A stretch of DNA of 64,000 nt from Beijerinckiaceae bacterium. GTDB lineage: Bacteria > Pseudomonadota > Alphaproteobacteria > Rhizobiales > Beijerinckiaceae. The notes below the pieces were generated by a model. It was not told where the DNA came from. It worked only from the letters and a program-made list of their open reading frames with translations, and did not search any database. Positions 8,697 to 17,153 of the stretch are shown one piece after another. A program made the position numbers and the translations under genes. Positions within the stretch are counted from its first letter, which is position 1. Each line of letters opens with the position of its first letter. The stretch is from positions 1 through 64,000 of the forward strand of contig CANJVX010000011.1 of NCBI GenBank assembly GCA_947478405.1, given 5' to 3'.

Positions 8697-11420
8697 TCAG
8701 GAGAGGCGGTCGAGAGCTGCCTTCATTTTTTCGATCCGAGACACCGCATCGCCACGGCGCTCCCGATTTTCCTCCACGACCTCATCGGGCGCGCGAGCCA
8801 CAAAATCCGCATTGCCGAGTTTGGCGTCGATCTTCTTCACCTCGCCCTCGAACTTGCCGATTTCCTTCTGGAGGCGGGTCTTTTCGGCAGAAATGTCGAT
8901 GATCCCATCGAGCGGAAGAGCCACCAGCGCCCCGCGCACGATCATCTGGGCCGAATTGGCAGGGGGCACCTCGGCAAAGGAGAGCTCCGACACGCGCGCC
9001 AGACGCTTCAGCGTATCAAGCGCCCGCCCAGCCCGTGCCTGGACATCCGTCGATACACCGACCAGAACCAGCGGCATCTGGGCGCCTGCTGGCACATTCA
9101 TCTCGGACCGCACCGAGCGGATTTCAGAGATCAGATCAACCATCCAGCCAATCTCGGCTTCCGCGCCCTCATGCTCGAGGCCATGCAGCACCGGCCATAC
9201 AGCCAAAGCGAGAATGGAGTTGCGCGCGGGGCCTTCAGCACCCTTGATGGCCCAAAGCTCTTCAGTGAGGAAGGGCATGAACGGATGCAGGAGCTTGATG
9301 ATCAGATCGAGCACATGGGCCGTGGTCGCGCGCGTCTCATCCTTGGCCGGACCATCTTCGCCCTGCAAAATCGGCTTGGTCAGCTCGACATACCAATCGC
9401 AGAAAATATTCCAGACGAAACGATAAGCGCCATTGGCTGCATCATTAAAGCGATAGGCTTCAATGGCCCCACTCACCTCCGCCACCGCCTTTTGAGCTTC
9501 GCCCAAAATCCAGCGGTTCACATCAATCGTCAATTTTTCGGGCGCAAAATCAACCGTGCGCGCGCAGCCATTCATTTCGGCAAAGCGCGAGGCATTCCAG
9601 AGCTTGGTTGCAAAATTGCGATAACCTTCAACGCGCGACGTCGCGAGTTTGATATCGCGTCCCTGTGCGGCCATGGCCGACAGAGTGAAGCGCAAAGCAT
9701 CCGCGCCATAAGTGTCAATGAGATCGAGCGGGTCGATCACATTGCCCTTGGACTTGGACATTTTCGCGCCCTTCTCGTCACGCACGAGCGCATGAATATA
9801 GACATGCTTGAACGGGATCTCGTCCATGAAATGGATGCCCATCATCATCATGCGGGCAACCCAGAAGAAGATGATGTCAAAGCCCGTGACGAGAACGCTT
9901 GTGGGATAATAGCGCTTCACTTCCGGCGCATCATCGGGCCAACCCAGTGTCGAGAACGGCCAGAGTGCTGACGAGAACCATGTGTCGAGCACATCTTCAT
10001 CACGCTTCAATTCAACCTGATGGCCGAAATGTTTTTCCGCCTTCGCATGCGCTTCAACTTCCGTCAGCGCGACGAAAACTTCGCCTTCTGGCGCATACCA
10101 AGCCGGAATCTGATGGCCCCACCAAAGCTGGCGCGAAATGCACCAAGGCTGAATATTCTCGAGCCATTCAAAATACGTCTTTTCCCAATTTTTGGGGATG
10201 AAACTTGTTTTGCCTTCACGCACGGCTTTCAGCGCGGGCTGAGCAAGGGTGTGAGCATCCACATACCATTGGTCTGTGAGCCACGGCTCAATCACCACGC
10301 CAGAGCGGTCGCCGTGGGGCACTTGATTGAGATGGGGTTCAATCAGCGGACACAGGCCACGCTCTTCCATCATCGCAATAATGGCCTTGCGCGCAGGCGC
10401 GCGATCCACGCCATGAAGAGCCATGACAATGGCAAGATCGTCCGAGCTTTTCACGCCAGCCAAAAACGCTTCATTGTTCTCGAGAAGCAAACGGCCTTCG
10501 GCATCCAGAATATTGATCATCGGCAGCGCGTGACGTTTGCCAACTTCAAAATCGTTGAAGTCGTGGGCAGGTGTAATCTTCACCGCGCCCGTGCCCTTTT
10601 CAGGATCGGCATAAGTGTCGCCCACGATCGGAATGAGACGACCGACAAGGGGCAGCAAGACCTTCTTGCCGATCAGATACCCCAGCTTTTCATTTTCCGG
10701 ATGCACGGCCACCGCCGTATCGCCCAGCATTGTTTCAGGCCGCGTTGTGGCAACCGTGATGAAGGTCGAGGCATCTTCCGGATCGTAGGTTTTTCCTTCG
10801 AGCGGATAATTGAAATGCCAGAGATGCCCTTTGGTCTCGACCTGCTGCACTTCGAGATCGGAAATGGCGGTGAGCAATTTCGGGTCCCAATTCACAAGGC
10901 GCTTGTCCTTGTAGATGAGACCTTGCGCGTGCAAATCAACGAAGACTTTCAGCACCGCGCGCGACAGACCTTCATCCATCGTGAAACGTTCACGCGACCA
11001 ATCGCACGACGCGCCCAGACGCTTCAGCTGATTGACAATCGTGCCGCCAGATTCCGCCTTCCACGCCCAAACCTTTTCGAGAAACTTTTCGCGGCCCATA
11101 TCACGCCGGCCGGGCTCCTGGCGTTCAGCAAGCTGACGCTCAACCACCATCTGCGTCGCGATGCCCGCATGGTCTGTGCCTGGCTGCCACAACACATCCT
11201 TTCCACGCATGCGCTCGAAGCGGCACAAAATGTCCTGCAGCGTATTGTTGAGCGCGTGCCCCATATGCAGCGAGCCCGTAACATTGGGCGGCGGGATGAC
11301 GATCGAAAAGGTATCAGCTCGTGCCCGATCCGCGCGTCCCGCACGAAAGGCCTGCGCCTGCTCCCAAACAGACGAAATGCGCGCCTCAACGCTGGCGGGA
11401 TCGAAAGTCTTTTCCATCAT
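8697..11420 (-). CDS. valS: Valyl-tRNA synthetase
   Basis: Class I aminoacyl-tRNA synthetase of about 907 residues that charges tRNA-Val and edits misacylated threonine. The HIGH motif is in PPNVTGSLHMGHALNNTL (near residue 45) and the KMSKS loop in KGAKMSKSKGNVIDP. Between them lies the CP1 editing region (TTRPETMLGDTAVAVHPE). The C-terminus is a charged coiled coil (LQKEIGKFEGEVKKIDAKL), as expected for ValRS. The ORF track start (11441) is a TTG; the ATG ATG pair at 11420/11417 is more likely. It follows popZ on the same strand, a common order in alphaproteobacteria. Confidence 0.97.
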   Translation of the reverse strand: MMEKTFDPASVEARISSVWEQAQAFRAGRADRARADTFSIVIPPPNVTGSLHMGHALNNTLQDILCRFERMRGKDVLWQPGTDHAGIATQMVVERQLAERQEPGRRDMGREKFLEKVWAWKAESGGTIVNQLKRLGASCDWSRERFTMDEGLSRAVLKVFVDLHAQGLIYKDKRLVNWDPKLLTAISDLEVQQVETKGHLWHFNYPLEGKTYDPEDASTFITVATTRPETMLGDTAVAVHPENEKLGYLIGKKVLLPLVGRLIPIVGDTYADPEKGTGAVKITPAHDFNDFEVGKRHALPMINILDAEGRLLLENNEAFLAGVKSSDDLAIVMALHGVDRAPARKAIIAMMEERGLCPLIEPHLNQVPHGDRSGVVIEPWLTDQWYVDAHTLAQPALKAVREGKTSFIPKNWEKTYFEWLENIQPWCISRQLWWGHQIPAWYAPEGEVFVALTEVEAHAKAEKHFGHQVELKRDEDVLDTWFSSALWPFSTLGWPDDAPEVKRYYPTSVLVTGFDIIFFWVARMMMMGIHFMDEIPFKHVYIHALVRDEKGAKMSKSKGNVIDPLDLIDTYGADALRFTLSAMAAQGRDIKLATSRVEGYRNFATKLWNASRFAEMNGCARTVDFAPEKLTIDVNRWILGEAQKAVAEVSGAIEAYRFNDAANGAYRFVWNIFCDWYVELTKPILQGEDGPAKDETRATTAHVLDLIIKLLHPFMPFLTEELWAIKGAEGPARNSILALAVWPVLHGLEHEGAEAEIGWMVDLISEIRSVRSEMNVPAGAQMPLVLVGVSTDVQARAGRALDTLKRLARVSELSFAEVPPANSAQMIVRGALVALPLDGIIDISAEKTRLQKEIGKFEGEVKKIDAKLGNADFVARAPDEVVEENRERRGDAVSRIEKMKAALDRLS

Positions 11421-11522
11421 GGGATTATCGTGCTCATGCAAATGACGGCGCGCAGCTGCGCGACTCTGGGGGTCAGCTTAAAAACCCGAGCGGGATTAGA
11501 CTGTCAATGAAAGTGATCAGCC

Positions 11523-12116
11523 TCAGCGCGGTCCGCGCGCCACGCGCTCGATCTCGGCACGCACCAAACGCTCGACAATGGTGGGCAGATTGTCATCAAG
11601 CCATTCCTTGAGCATCGGCCGCAGCAGATCGCGCGCCATGGCATCAAGGGCCTCAGGGTCGGGAATAGCAACCTGCGCCGTGGACAGAGCCTGAAAAGAA
11701 GCAGCAACGGCAGAGCCGCTTTCAACGGAAAGCAACGGCCGGTCTAATTCCTCAACCTCAACCCTCGGCGCCACCTCAGTCAACGGCACCGGTTCGGCCT
11801 CGACCAGACGCGGAGGGCCAGACGCAGTACGAAGCGGCTCTGGTTGACGGGCAATAGGGGGATAGGCTGGCTCAGGGCGCGGCACGCGCGGGGCAAAAGG
11901 CGGCGGCGAAAGGCTAAACTCCCCGCTTGGGCGCACCGGAGGCAGGGGGCGGGGCTCAAATGCCGGCTCACGGACCGGGGCGCGAGCTGTCAATGGCAAG
12001 ACCTGATCGTCTGCAATAATCCGGCGGATGGAGGCAAGGATCTCCTCCATCGAGGGCTCATGGGCCCGCTGTTGGGCAGCTTTCGATTCCGGAATGGCGG
12101 ACGGCATAGCGGTCAT
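11523..12116 (-). CDS. popZ: PopZ-like polar organizing protein (DUF2497)
   Basis: Intrinsically disordered, proline-rich protein of 197 residues with the two conserved ends of the PopZ/DUF2497 family: the N-terminal helix EPSMEEILASIRRIIADD and the C-terminal oligomerisation region LRPMLKEWLDDNLPTIVERLV. In Caulobacter and rhizobia PopZ forms a matrix at the pole that captures ParB/origin and signalling proteins. The middle (about residues 40-130) is low-complexity and rich in Pro, Glu and Arg, as in PopZ. It sits between tolC and valS on the same strand, a conserved neighbourhood. Confidence 0.88.
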   Translation of the reverse strand: MTAMPSAIPESKAAQQRAHEPSMEEILASIRRIIADDQVLPLTARAPVREPAFEPRPLPPVRPSGEFSLSPPPFAPRVPRPEPAYPPIARQPEPLRTASGPPRLVEAEPVPLTEVAPRVEVEELDRPLLSVESGSAVAASFQALSTAQVAIPDPEALDAMARDLLRPMLKEWLDDNLPTIVERLVRAEIERVARGPR

Positions 12117-12284
12117 GGCCTATGGTGCTCTTGTTAAACGCTCACGGAAACACATGCGGGCCAGCAAACATCTGCCGTGCGCAGACGCACATTGAACGCA
12201 GCGCACCTGCAGAGCAAGGCACAGAGCAAAGGCTAAAGAAAAGCTGTTGTGGACAGGCGTAAAAAGCGCCCGCAAGAGGCCCTA

Positions 12285-13715
12285 TCAGCGACCGTCGGGT
12301 GTACCCGTCCCGATCCACTTGCCCCTGACCTGAGCATAATGGACGCTCGGATCATAAACGTCGACCTCAAGGCCAAGCATGGAGGCCGAAAGACGACCGG
12401 TAGACGCCGTCAGCGAATAGGAACCCACCACGCGTTCGCGCTGAGCTGTGACAAGAAGCACGCGAGCGTTCAGGAGAGCCTGCTGGGCATTGAGCACGTC
12501 AAGCGTCGTGCGCTGACCAACCTTGGCTTCTTCGCGAACACCATTCAGCGCGATTTCCGCCGCACGCACCTGCGCCTGTGACGCCTGAATCACGGCAGAC
12601 GAATTCGACCACACACCCCAAGCAGAAACAACCTGCCCGCGAATGGTTTCGCGCTGCAAATCAGCCTGCAATTGCGACTGCTGGAATAATTCCTTCGCCT
12701 GACGCACGTTGGAATATACAGCGCCGCCTTCGTAAATCGGCACTGAGAGAAGGGCGACAACCGATGCGGAATTGGTTTTCACATCCGGCGTTGTCACCAC
12801 ATCATTACGGCGCGAAAAAGTCCCGGTGAGCCCAATTGTTGGGTAAAGCTGGCCTTCGACAACTCGAACATAGATCCTCGCCGCTTCAGCGGTGAAGCGC
12901 GCCGCCTGCAAACCTGGATGTTCCATCTCGGACATGCCAATAGCCGCTTGCAACGACGGAGGGATCAGCTTGTCGAGCGGACGGGCCGGCTGCAAATTTT
13001 TTGGGTCGTCGCCAATATAGCTACGATAGTTCGCAATGCTGCTTTGCAAAGTCGACTGCGCTGTGAAGGCTTCTGCCTGAGCTTGCGCCAGCGAGGCTTC
13101 AGACTGCGCTACATCCGTGCGAGTCACTTCACCCACTTGGAAACGGTCACGCGCCTGCCGAAGCTGCTGCTCCAGCACTTCCACATTGTTGCGGCGCAAA
13201 TTCAGAATGGCTGTATCGCGAAACACATTCATGTAGGCGATTACAGCGCTCGACAGCACATTTTGTTCCGTTAAACGCAACGTTTCACGCGCGGCAAAAA
13301 TCTGCGTCTCAGCGCGATCCACACCATTCATGGTACGATTGCCGTTCCACAAATTCTGCGTCACAGACACACCATTACCACGCGGGTTAGTCGAATACTT
13401 CGTATCCCCAGGTGTTTTATAAGACGACCCCGCATGCTGGCCTAGCCAGCCGCGACCCACATCAACCGTAGCTGTAACGTTCGGGCGATAACCCGCCAAA
13501 GCATTGGGCATACTCTCATCGACCGCGCGCACACTCGCGCGCTGCTGGTTCAGATCGGGGTTGATGACATAGGCTCGCGCTAGCGCTTTGGAGATCGTCT
13601 CAGCGCCTGCAGGCGAACAGGCCACCGAAACGACAACAGCGGCCGAGAGCGCAACGTTTAGGAGCCGGGAGCGGAGACGCCCGGATTCCATACGGCTCAA
13701 AATCCTGCCCGGCAT
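12285..13715 (-). CDS. tolC: TolC-family outer membrane efflux/secretion channel
   Basis: Outer membrane channel of 476 residues for type I secretion or tripartite efflux. There is a signal peptide (LLNVALSAAVVVSVACSPAGA) followed by the TolC repeat structure: first half with ALARAYVINPDLNQQRASVRA and RLTEQNVLSSAVIAYMNVFRD, second half with the equivalent EVGEVTRTDVAQSEASLAQA and KVGQRTTLDVLNAQQALLNAR segments. The start is well supported by GAGGA five bases before the ATG. It is first in a tolC-popZ-valS series with gaps of about 170 and 100 bases. The partner transporter is not in the window. Confidence 0.93.
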   Translation of the reverse strand: MPGRILSRMESGRLRSRLLNVALSAAVVVSVACSPAGAETISKALARAYVINPDLNQQRASVRAVDESMPNALAGYRPNVTATVDVGRGWLGQHAGSSYKTPGDTKYSTNPRGNGVSVTQNLWNGNRTMNGVDRAETQIFAARETLRLTEQNVLSSAVIAYMNVFRDTAILNLRRNNVEVLEQQLRQARDRFQVGEVTRTDVAQSEASLAQAQAEAFTAQSTLQSSIANYRSYIGDDPKNLQPARPLDKLIPPSLQAAIGMSEMEHPGLQAARFTAEAARIYVRVVEGQLYPTIGLTGTFSRRNDVVTTPDVKTNSASVVALLSVPIYEGGAVYSNVRQAKELFQQSQLQADLQRETIRGQVVSAWGVWSNSSAVIQASQAQVRAAEIALNGVREEAKVGQRTTLDVLNAQQALLNARVLLVTAQRERVVGSYSLTASTGRLSASMLGLEVDVYDPSVHYAQVRGKWIGTGTPDGR

Positions 13716-13738
13716 TTCTTTCCTCGAATCACGACCAC

Positions 13739-13840
13739 TAATTCAAACATTGTTAACCTTACTGGTTACTGAAACAACAACGGAAACAACCCAGGGGTGA
13801 CCAATCGTAACCAAGAGGGGAAACCTACCGCTAGCCAAAG
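13739..13840 (-). promoter_or_regulatory. Candidate operator region upstream of tolC (GGTTAC half-sites)
   Basis: On the minus strand, TTGGTTAC-GA-TTGGTCAC forms a near-perfect 8-base direct repeat. About 30 bases further on come GTAACCAG and AAGGTTAAC. The arms TGGTTAC and GTAACCA also pair as a long inverted repeat. The cluster lies just before the tolC start and is AT-rich. It may be a regulator binding site; which regulator is unknown. Confidence 0.3.
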
Positions 13841-13907
13841 TCGCAATTAATGAAACAAATCATAAGTGATGACGCAACAATGATACATATAGTAATGCCT
13901 AGAATAA

Positions 13908-14585
13908 TCAGAAAATAAAAGACTGGTGACGCACGAAGGCATCAAGCACGGGGACTGACGCATCAAACAGAACCCGTTGGCTGGTTTCGCCAGCAATTTT
14001 CTCGAACCGTGTCACTTTTCCGGTTTGTCCGGCAATCTTCCGAACCGCAATCAACCGCCCTCCGGGCGAAAGCTTGCCCAAGAGTGGCTCAAAATTGTCT
14101 TCAACCGCCCCATTGATAAAAATGAGATCAAAATGTCCTGAGACAGTCGCCCCGTCCAGAGAACCCGTAACAGTCTTGGCATTGGAAATGCCAGCTGCCG
14201 ACAGGTTCGACCCGGCGGCAGCCGATAACTCACCCAGCGACTCCAGCGCAATAACCTCGCGGGCGAGACCGGCCAGAAGCGCTGCCGAATAGCCGGCCCC
14301 GCCAGCAACATCCAGAACACGGTCCGACGCGCGCACAGCGGCGCCCTGCAACATGCGGGCGAGAACGAGCGGTGCCAGCATGATGCGCAGAGCGCCATTG
14401 GCGCGAACCTCAAGTGCGGCATCCGAATAGGCCAGCGGCCGCAGACTTGCAGGCAGAAAGACCTCGCGAGCCACGGCCTCAAAACGGCCAATCACATCCT
14501 GATCCGTCACATCGAATGTGCGGATCTGGCAATCCACCATCGTTTGGCGTTGAGTGGCGAAATCGGATTGGACAGCGACGTTCAT
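13908..14585 (-). CDS. pcm: Protein-L-isoaspartate O-methyltransferase-like protein
   Basis: SAM-dependent methyltransferase of 225 residues, related to PCMT, which repairs isoaspartyl residues in aged proteins. The N-terminus RQTMVDCQIRTFDVTDQDVI matches the alphaproteobacterial PCMT-like proteins found beside tolC. The SAM-binding motif I is DVAGGAGYSAALLAGLA, and the motif II area is FDLIFINGAVED. The ATG at 14585 has GGAG at a spacing of about 6; the ORF extension to 14705 is unsupported. Motif I differs from the classic isoaspartyl form, so the substrate could have changed. Confidence 0.8.
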   Translation of the reverse strand: MNVAVQSDFATQRQTMVDCQIRTFDVTDQDVIGRFEAVAREVFLPASLRPLAYSDAALEVRANGALRIMLAPLVLARMLQGAAVRASDRVLDVAGGAGYSAALLAGLAREVIALESLGELSAAAGSNLSAAGISNAKTVTGSLDGATVSGHFDLIFINGAVEDNFEPLLGKLSPGGRLIAVRKIAGQTGKVTRFEKIAGETSQRVLFDASVPVLDAFVRHQSFIF

Positions 14586-14721
14586 GGGCGCTCCGGCTAA
14601 GGCTGCGAACCACGCGAAGAATTCGCGCTGATCGGACTCAGAATGGGACGAGCTTATAGGCGAGACCCCTGCCCGCTGTCCATGCGTTCCAAGCGGCTCT
14701 GACAAGAAGTCGAGAGGCGCA

Positions 14722-15177
14722 TCACGCGCCTTTCAGCTTCTTGTTGCATTGGCTCCAATAGCCGCCGCCCTTTTCCTGCCAGCGCAATCCGCCATTGCCG
14801 CCTGTGGCCTTATTGGCCTGAAACTGCTCGCTGCAGGTCTTTTGCCGCGCCTGACCGGGCCGCAGATCGGCAAATTTTCCTGCCACCGCGGCGGGGAATA
14901 CCAATGTAGCAATGTTTTTGACGCCAATGGCTGGTGGCTGGCTCACGGGTTTGGACGAGGGATTGGCAGACGGTTTCTCACCCGCGGCCGGCGCTGAAGC
15001 TGACAGCCCGGCGCGACATTCGGCAAGAAATTTGGGCCAGGTCGCGCCTTGGGTCGCACCCGAGGCTTTCGCTGCCTGCCACTTTTCCCCGCAGGTTTTC
15101 ATAGCCCCATCCTGCGCTAACGCGCCCTGCGACAAAACAAAAACCAATGATCCACCAACCACAAGAGATTTAAACAT
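14722..15177 (-). CDS. Secreted protein with two PsiF-like cysteine motifs
   Basis: Small exported protein of about 151 residues with an evident signal peptide (KSLVVGGSLVFVLSQGALA). It carries two related blocks: TCGEKWQAAKASG...WPKFLAECR near the N-terminus and TCSEQFQANKATGG...YWSQCNKKLKG at the C-terminus, joined by a Ser/Pro/Ala linker. The blocks share a C-x3-(W/F)-x-A-x-K-A pattern and a closing cysteine, reminiscent of PsiF repeats, so each may form one disulfide in the periplasm. The start is the ATG at 15177 (AAAGG upstream); the track start is TTG. The function is unknown. Confidence 0.7.
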   Translation of the reverse strand: MFKSLVVGGSLVFVLSQGALAQDGAMKTCGEKWQAAKASGATQGATWPKFLAECRAGLSASAPAAGEKPSANPSSKPVSQPPAIGVKNIATLVFPAAVAGKFADLRPGQARQKTCSEQFQANKATGGNGGLRWQEKGGGYWSQCNKKLKGA

Positions 15178-15252
15178 GGAAATGCCTTTCAAAATTGAAG
15201 GCCACCATGAAAGCCCCTGCGCGCCGAAACGACAAGATCAACTTACGCAGCG

Positions 15253-15879
15253 TTAGCGTGACGAAATCTGCGGACGTCCATGCGCAGCCCCAATTGATAC
15301 CCAGACATTGGGGTTCTGTTGTGATTGAATTTTCATGAAACGATAAGGTGTGCGCCACCACAGATGCAGATCATCACTCAAATTGTCGAGAATAAGGTCA
15401 CCTCGATCCGTGCGCACCGTCAGAACAGCATGACCGTCCAAATTTCCATCCCGCACAACCGTGATCAGCAATGCGCCCTGCGGAAAGCCCTCGGCCAGCA
15501 GCCGCTTGCGCTTCTGTAATGCATAATCCTCACAGTCGCCCTGGCCGTCTTCTGCATAGTCCCAACGATCAATATCATGCCAATGATCATAATCTAACAA
15601 AGGCTTAATTGAAGCATTCACCTGCTTATTGACTCGATTAATGAGCGCAACATTCGCATCGCTCGCATGTATATCGCTGCGCGCGTCCCATGCCTTCTCG
15701 CAATCCTGCTTGTAGCGCGAACAAAAATCGGCCCAACCAGACGGCGTCAAGGTCGCTTGGCCCAGTTCAAGAAAAGGGCTGCGTAGTTGAGCTTGCGCCT
15801 GCGCCGGCGGCTCCACCGCGGCAAGACACAAGCAAGCAATCATCAAAAGAATGAAATATCTAAAGAAGCCCGAAAACAT
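15253..15879 (-). CDS. Transglutaminase-like cysteine protease (BTLCP/DUF920)
   Basis: Exported protein of about 208 residues in the bacterial transglutaminase-like cysteine protease family. Candidate catalytic residues are Cys in GQGDCEDYALQKR, His in NLDGHAVLTV and Asp in LILDNLSDD. A hydrophobic leader (FFRYFILLMIACLCLAAVEPP) precedes the domain. In other bacteria such proteases (LapG type) cleave adhesins next to GGDEF/EAL proteins, but no such partner is here. The ATG at 15879 is chosen for the AGGGGG six bases before it; the track start at 15966 lacks one. Confidence 0.85.
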   Translation of the reverse strand: MFSGFFRYFILLMIACLCLAAVEPPAQAQAQLRSPFLELGQATLTPSGWADFCSRYKQDCEKAWDARSDIHASDANVALINRVNKQVNASIKPLLDYDHWHDIDRWDYAEDGQGDCEDYALQKRKRLLAEGFPQGALLITVVRDGNLDGHAVLTVRTDRGDLILDNLSDDLHLWWRTPYRFMKIQSQQNPNVWVSIGAAHGRPQISSR

Positions 15880-16155
15880 CCATCGCCCCCTGTCAGCATG
15901 GAGGCAATATGGCGGCGGGACTTTGAGAGGTGTTGAAACACTTGTAGCTAATTGCGCAATGCGCATTTACCGTGAATTCAACCGATTATTGTTAAATCAA
16001 AGCGGATGAACAATCTTAGGTTGTTTTTCTGCTTCTATTTAAAGAAGAAAAACGCATAAACTGACGTTGCGTCAAAGCCTGTTTCCCAGCGCGGCGTGAT
16101 GCAAGAAGGTTAATGCGACGGCGCCGGTAACGTCCTCAGTCAAAAAAAAGGTGCG

Positions 16156-16995
16156 ATGGTGAATCTCCCTTTAGCAACGTCTGACGAATTGCAAACCAGC
16201 GCAGCGGGACTTTCCCCGGAAGATGTGCTAGTCTTGCAAGATGCTTGGCGTCGCCTCGAGATCATGCCTTTTGGCGCCCGTCTCACCGCCGCCATTGGCC
16301 GCCGCATTGATGATGCCACGCTGATTCTGCCTGAGCGCCTCCGCGAAATTGCAAGGAAGGCCGCGACGCGCGCGCTGTCATCGGCCATGAAGGCCACGCT
16401 GAAAAGCTTAAGCCACGCGCCACGCCGTCCCTCCCCACGACTCCATCAAATGCTGGCAGTGACATCCGGGGCAGCCGGAGGCGCCTTCGGTTTCATGAGC
16501 CTGCCAGTAGAGTTGCCGATTTCAACAATGATCCTTTTGCGAGCGATTGCAGATATCGCGCGCGCCGAAGGCGAGGACCTCTCCCACCCCGATGCTGCTT
16601 TGGCCTGCATCGAGGTGTTTGCGCTAGGCTCACATTCAAAGGACGATGACTTCCTATCATCTTCCTACTTCGCCATGCGTGCCTTGCTGGCACGAAGTGT
16701 TTCAGATGCGGCGCAATATGTGGCGGCAAGCGCCACGGCGAGCCAAACAGCGCCCGTCATCCTGAATTTAATCAACCAGATCGCTGCGCGTTACGGCATA
16801 GCAGTCACAAAGAAAATTATGGCACAGGCTGTTCCGCTTTTGGGCGCCGCCGGAGGTGCGGCCATCAATTACGCCTTCATTCAACATTTCCAATCCTTGG
16901 CAAAGGGACATTTTGCCATCCGCCGGCTTGAACTCAAATATGGTGCTGCATTCATACAAAAACGCTACGAGGCATTGCAAGGATCTGCTTTATAA
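16156..16995 (+). CDS. EcsC family protein
   Basis: Protein of 279 residues with the EcsC-type core: GAAGGAFGFMSLPVELPISTMILLRAIADIARAEGEDL, then ACIEVFALGS, and a C-terminal Gly/Ala-rich amphipathic segment (VPLLGAAGGAAINYAF). EcsC-family proteins are found in many bacteria with no firm biochemical role, sometimes linked to ABC transporter/secretion phenotypes in Bacillus. The ATG follows a purine-rich AAAAAAAAGG. It is monocistronic by appearance, with gaps of about 160-190 bases on both sides. Confidence 0.8.
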   Translation: MVNLPLATSDELQTSAAGLSPEDVLVLQDAWRRLEIMPFGARLTAAIGRRIDDATLILPERLREIARKAATRALSSAMKATLKSLSHAPRRPSPRLHQMLAVTSGAAGGAFGFMSLPVELPISTMILLRAIADIARAEGEDLSHPDAALACIEVFALGSHSKDDDFLSSSYFAMRALLARSVSDAAQYVAASATASQTAPVILNLINQIAARYGIAVTKKIMAQAVPLLGAAGGAAINYAFIQHFQSLAKGHFAIRRLELKYGAAFIQKRYEALQGSAL

Positions 16996-17153
16996 TCGTA
17001 ATCGACACATTTATTGTTGCGGTCCGGACGCAAACGTCGAGAAATGAAAGACTTTGCTTACCCTCTGGCTACAGCTCAGCTTGACGCCGATGGCTTAGCA
17101 ATGGAAATAAAAGGCCATGCGCGCTGCATTTAAGCGCATGGGAGTTGTTTTTC

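Noticed and set aside
8577-9971. 464-aa plus-strand ORF
   Set aside because: Antisense shadow of valS, whose catalytic motifs are unmistakable; the shadow has no domain-like pattern.
10020-11510. 496-aa plus-strand ORF
   Set aside because: Also antisense to valS; arises from codon bias in a GC-rich gene.
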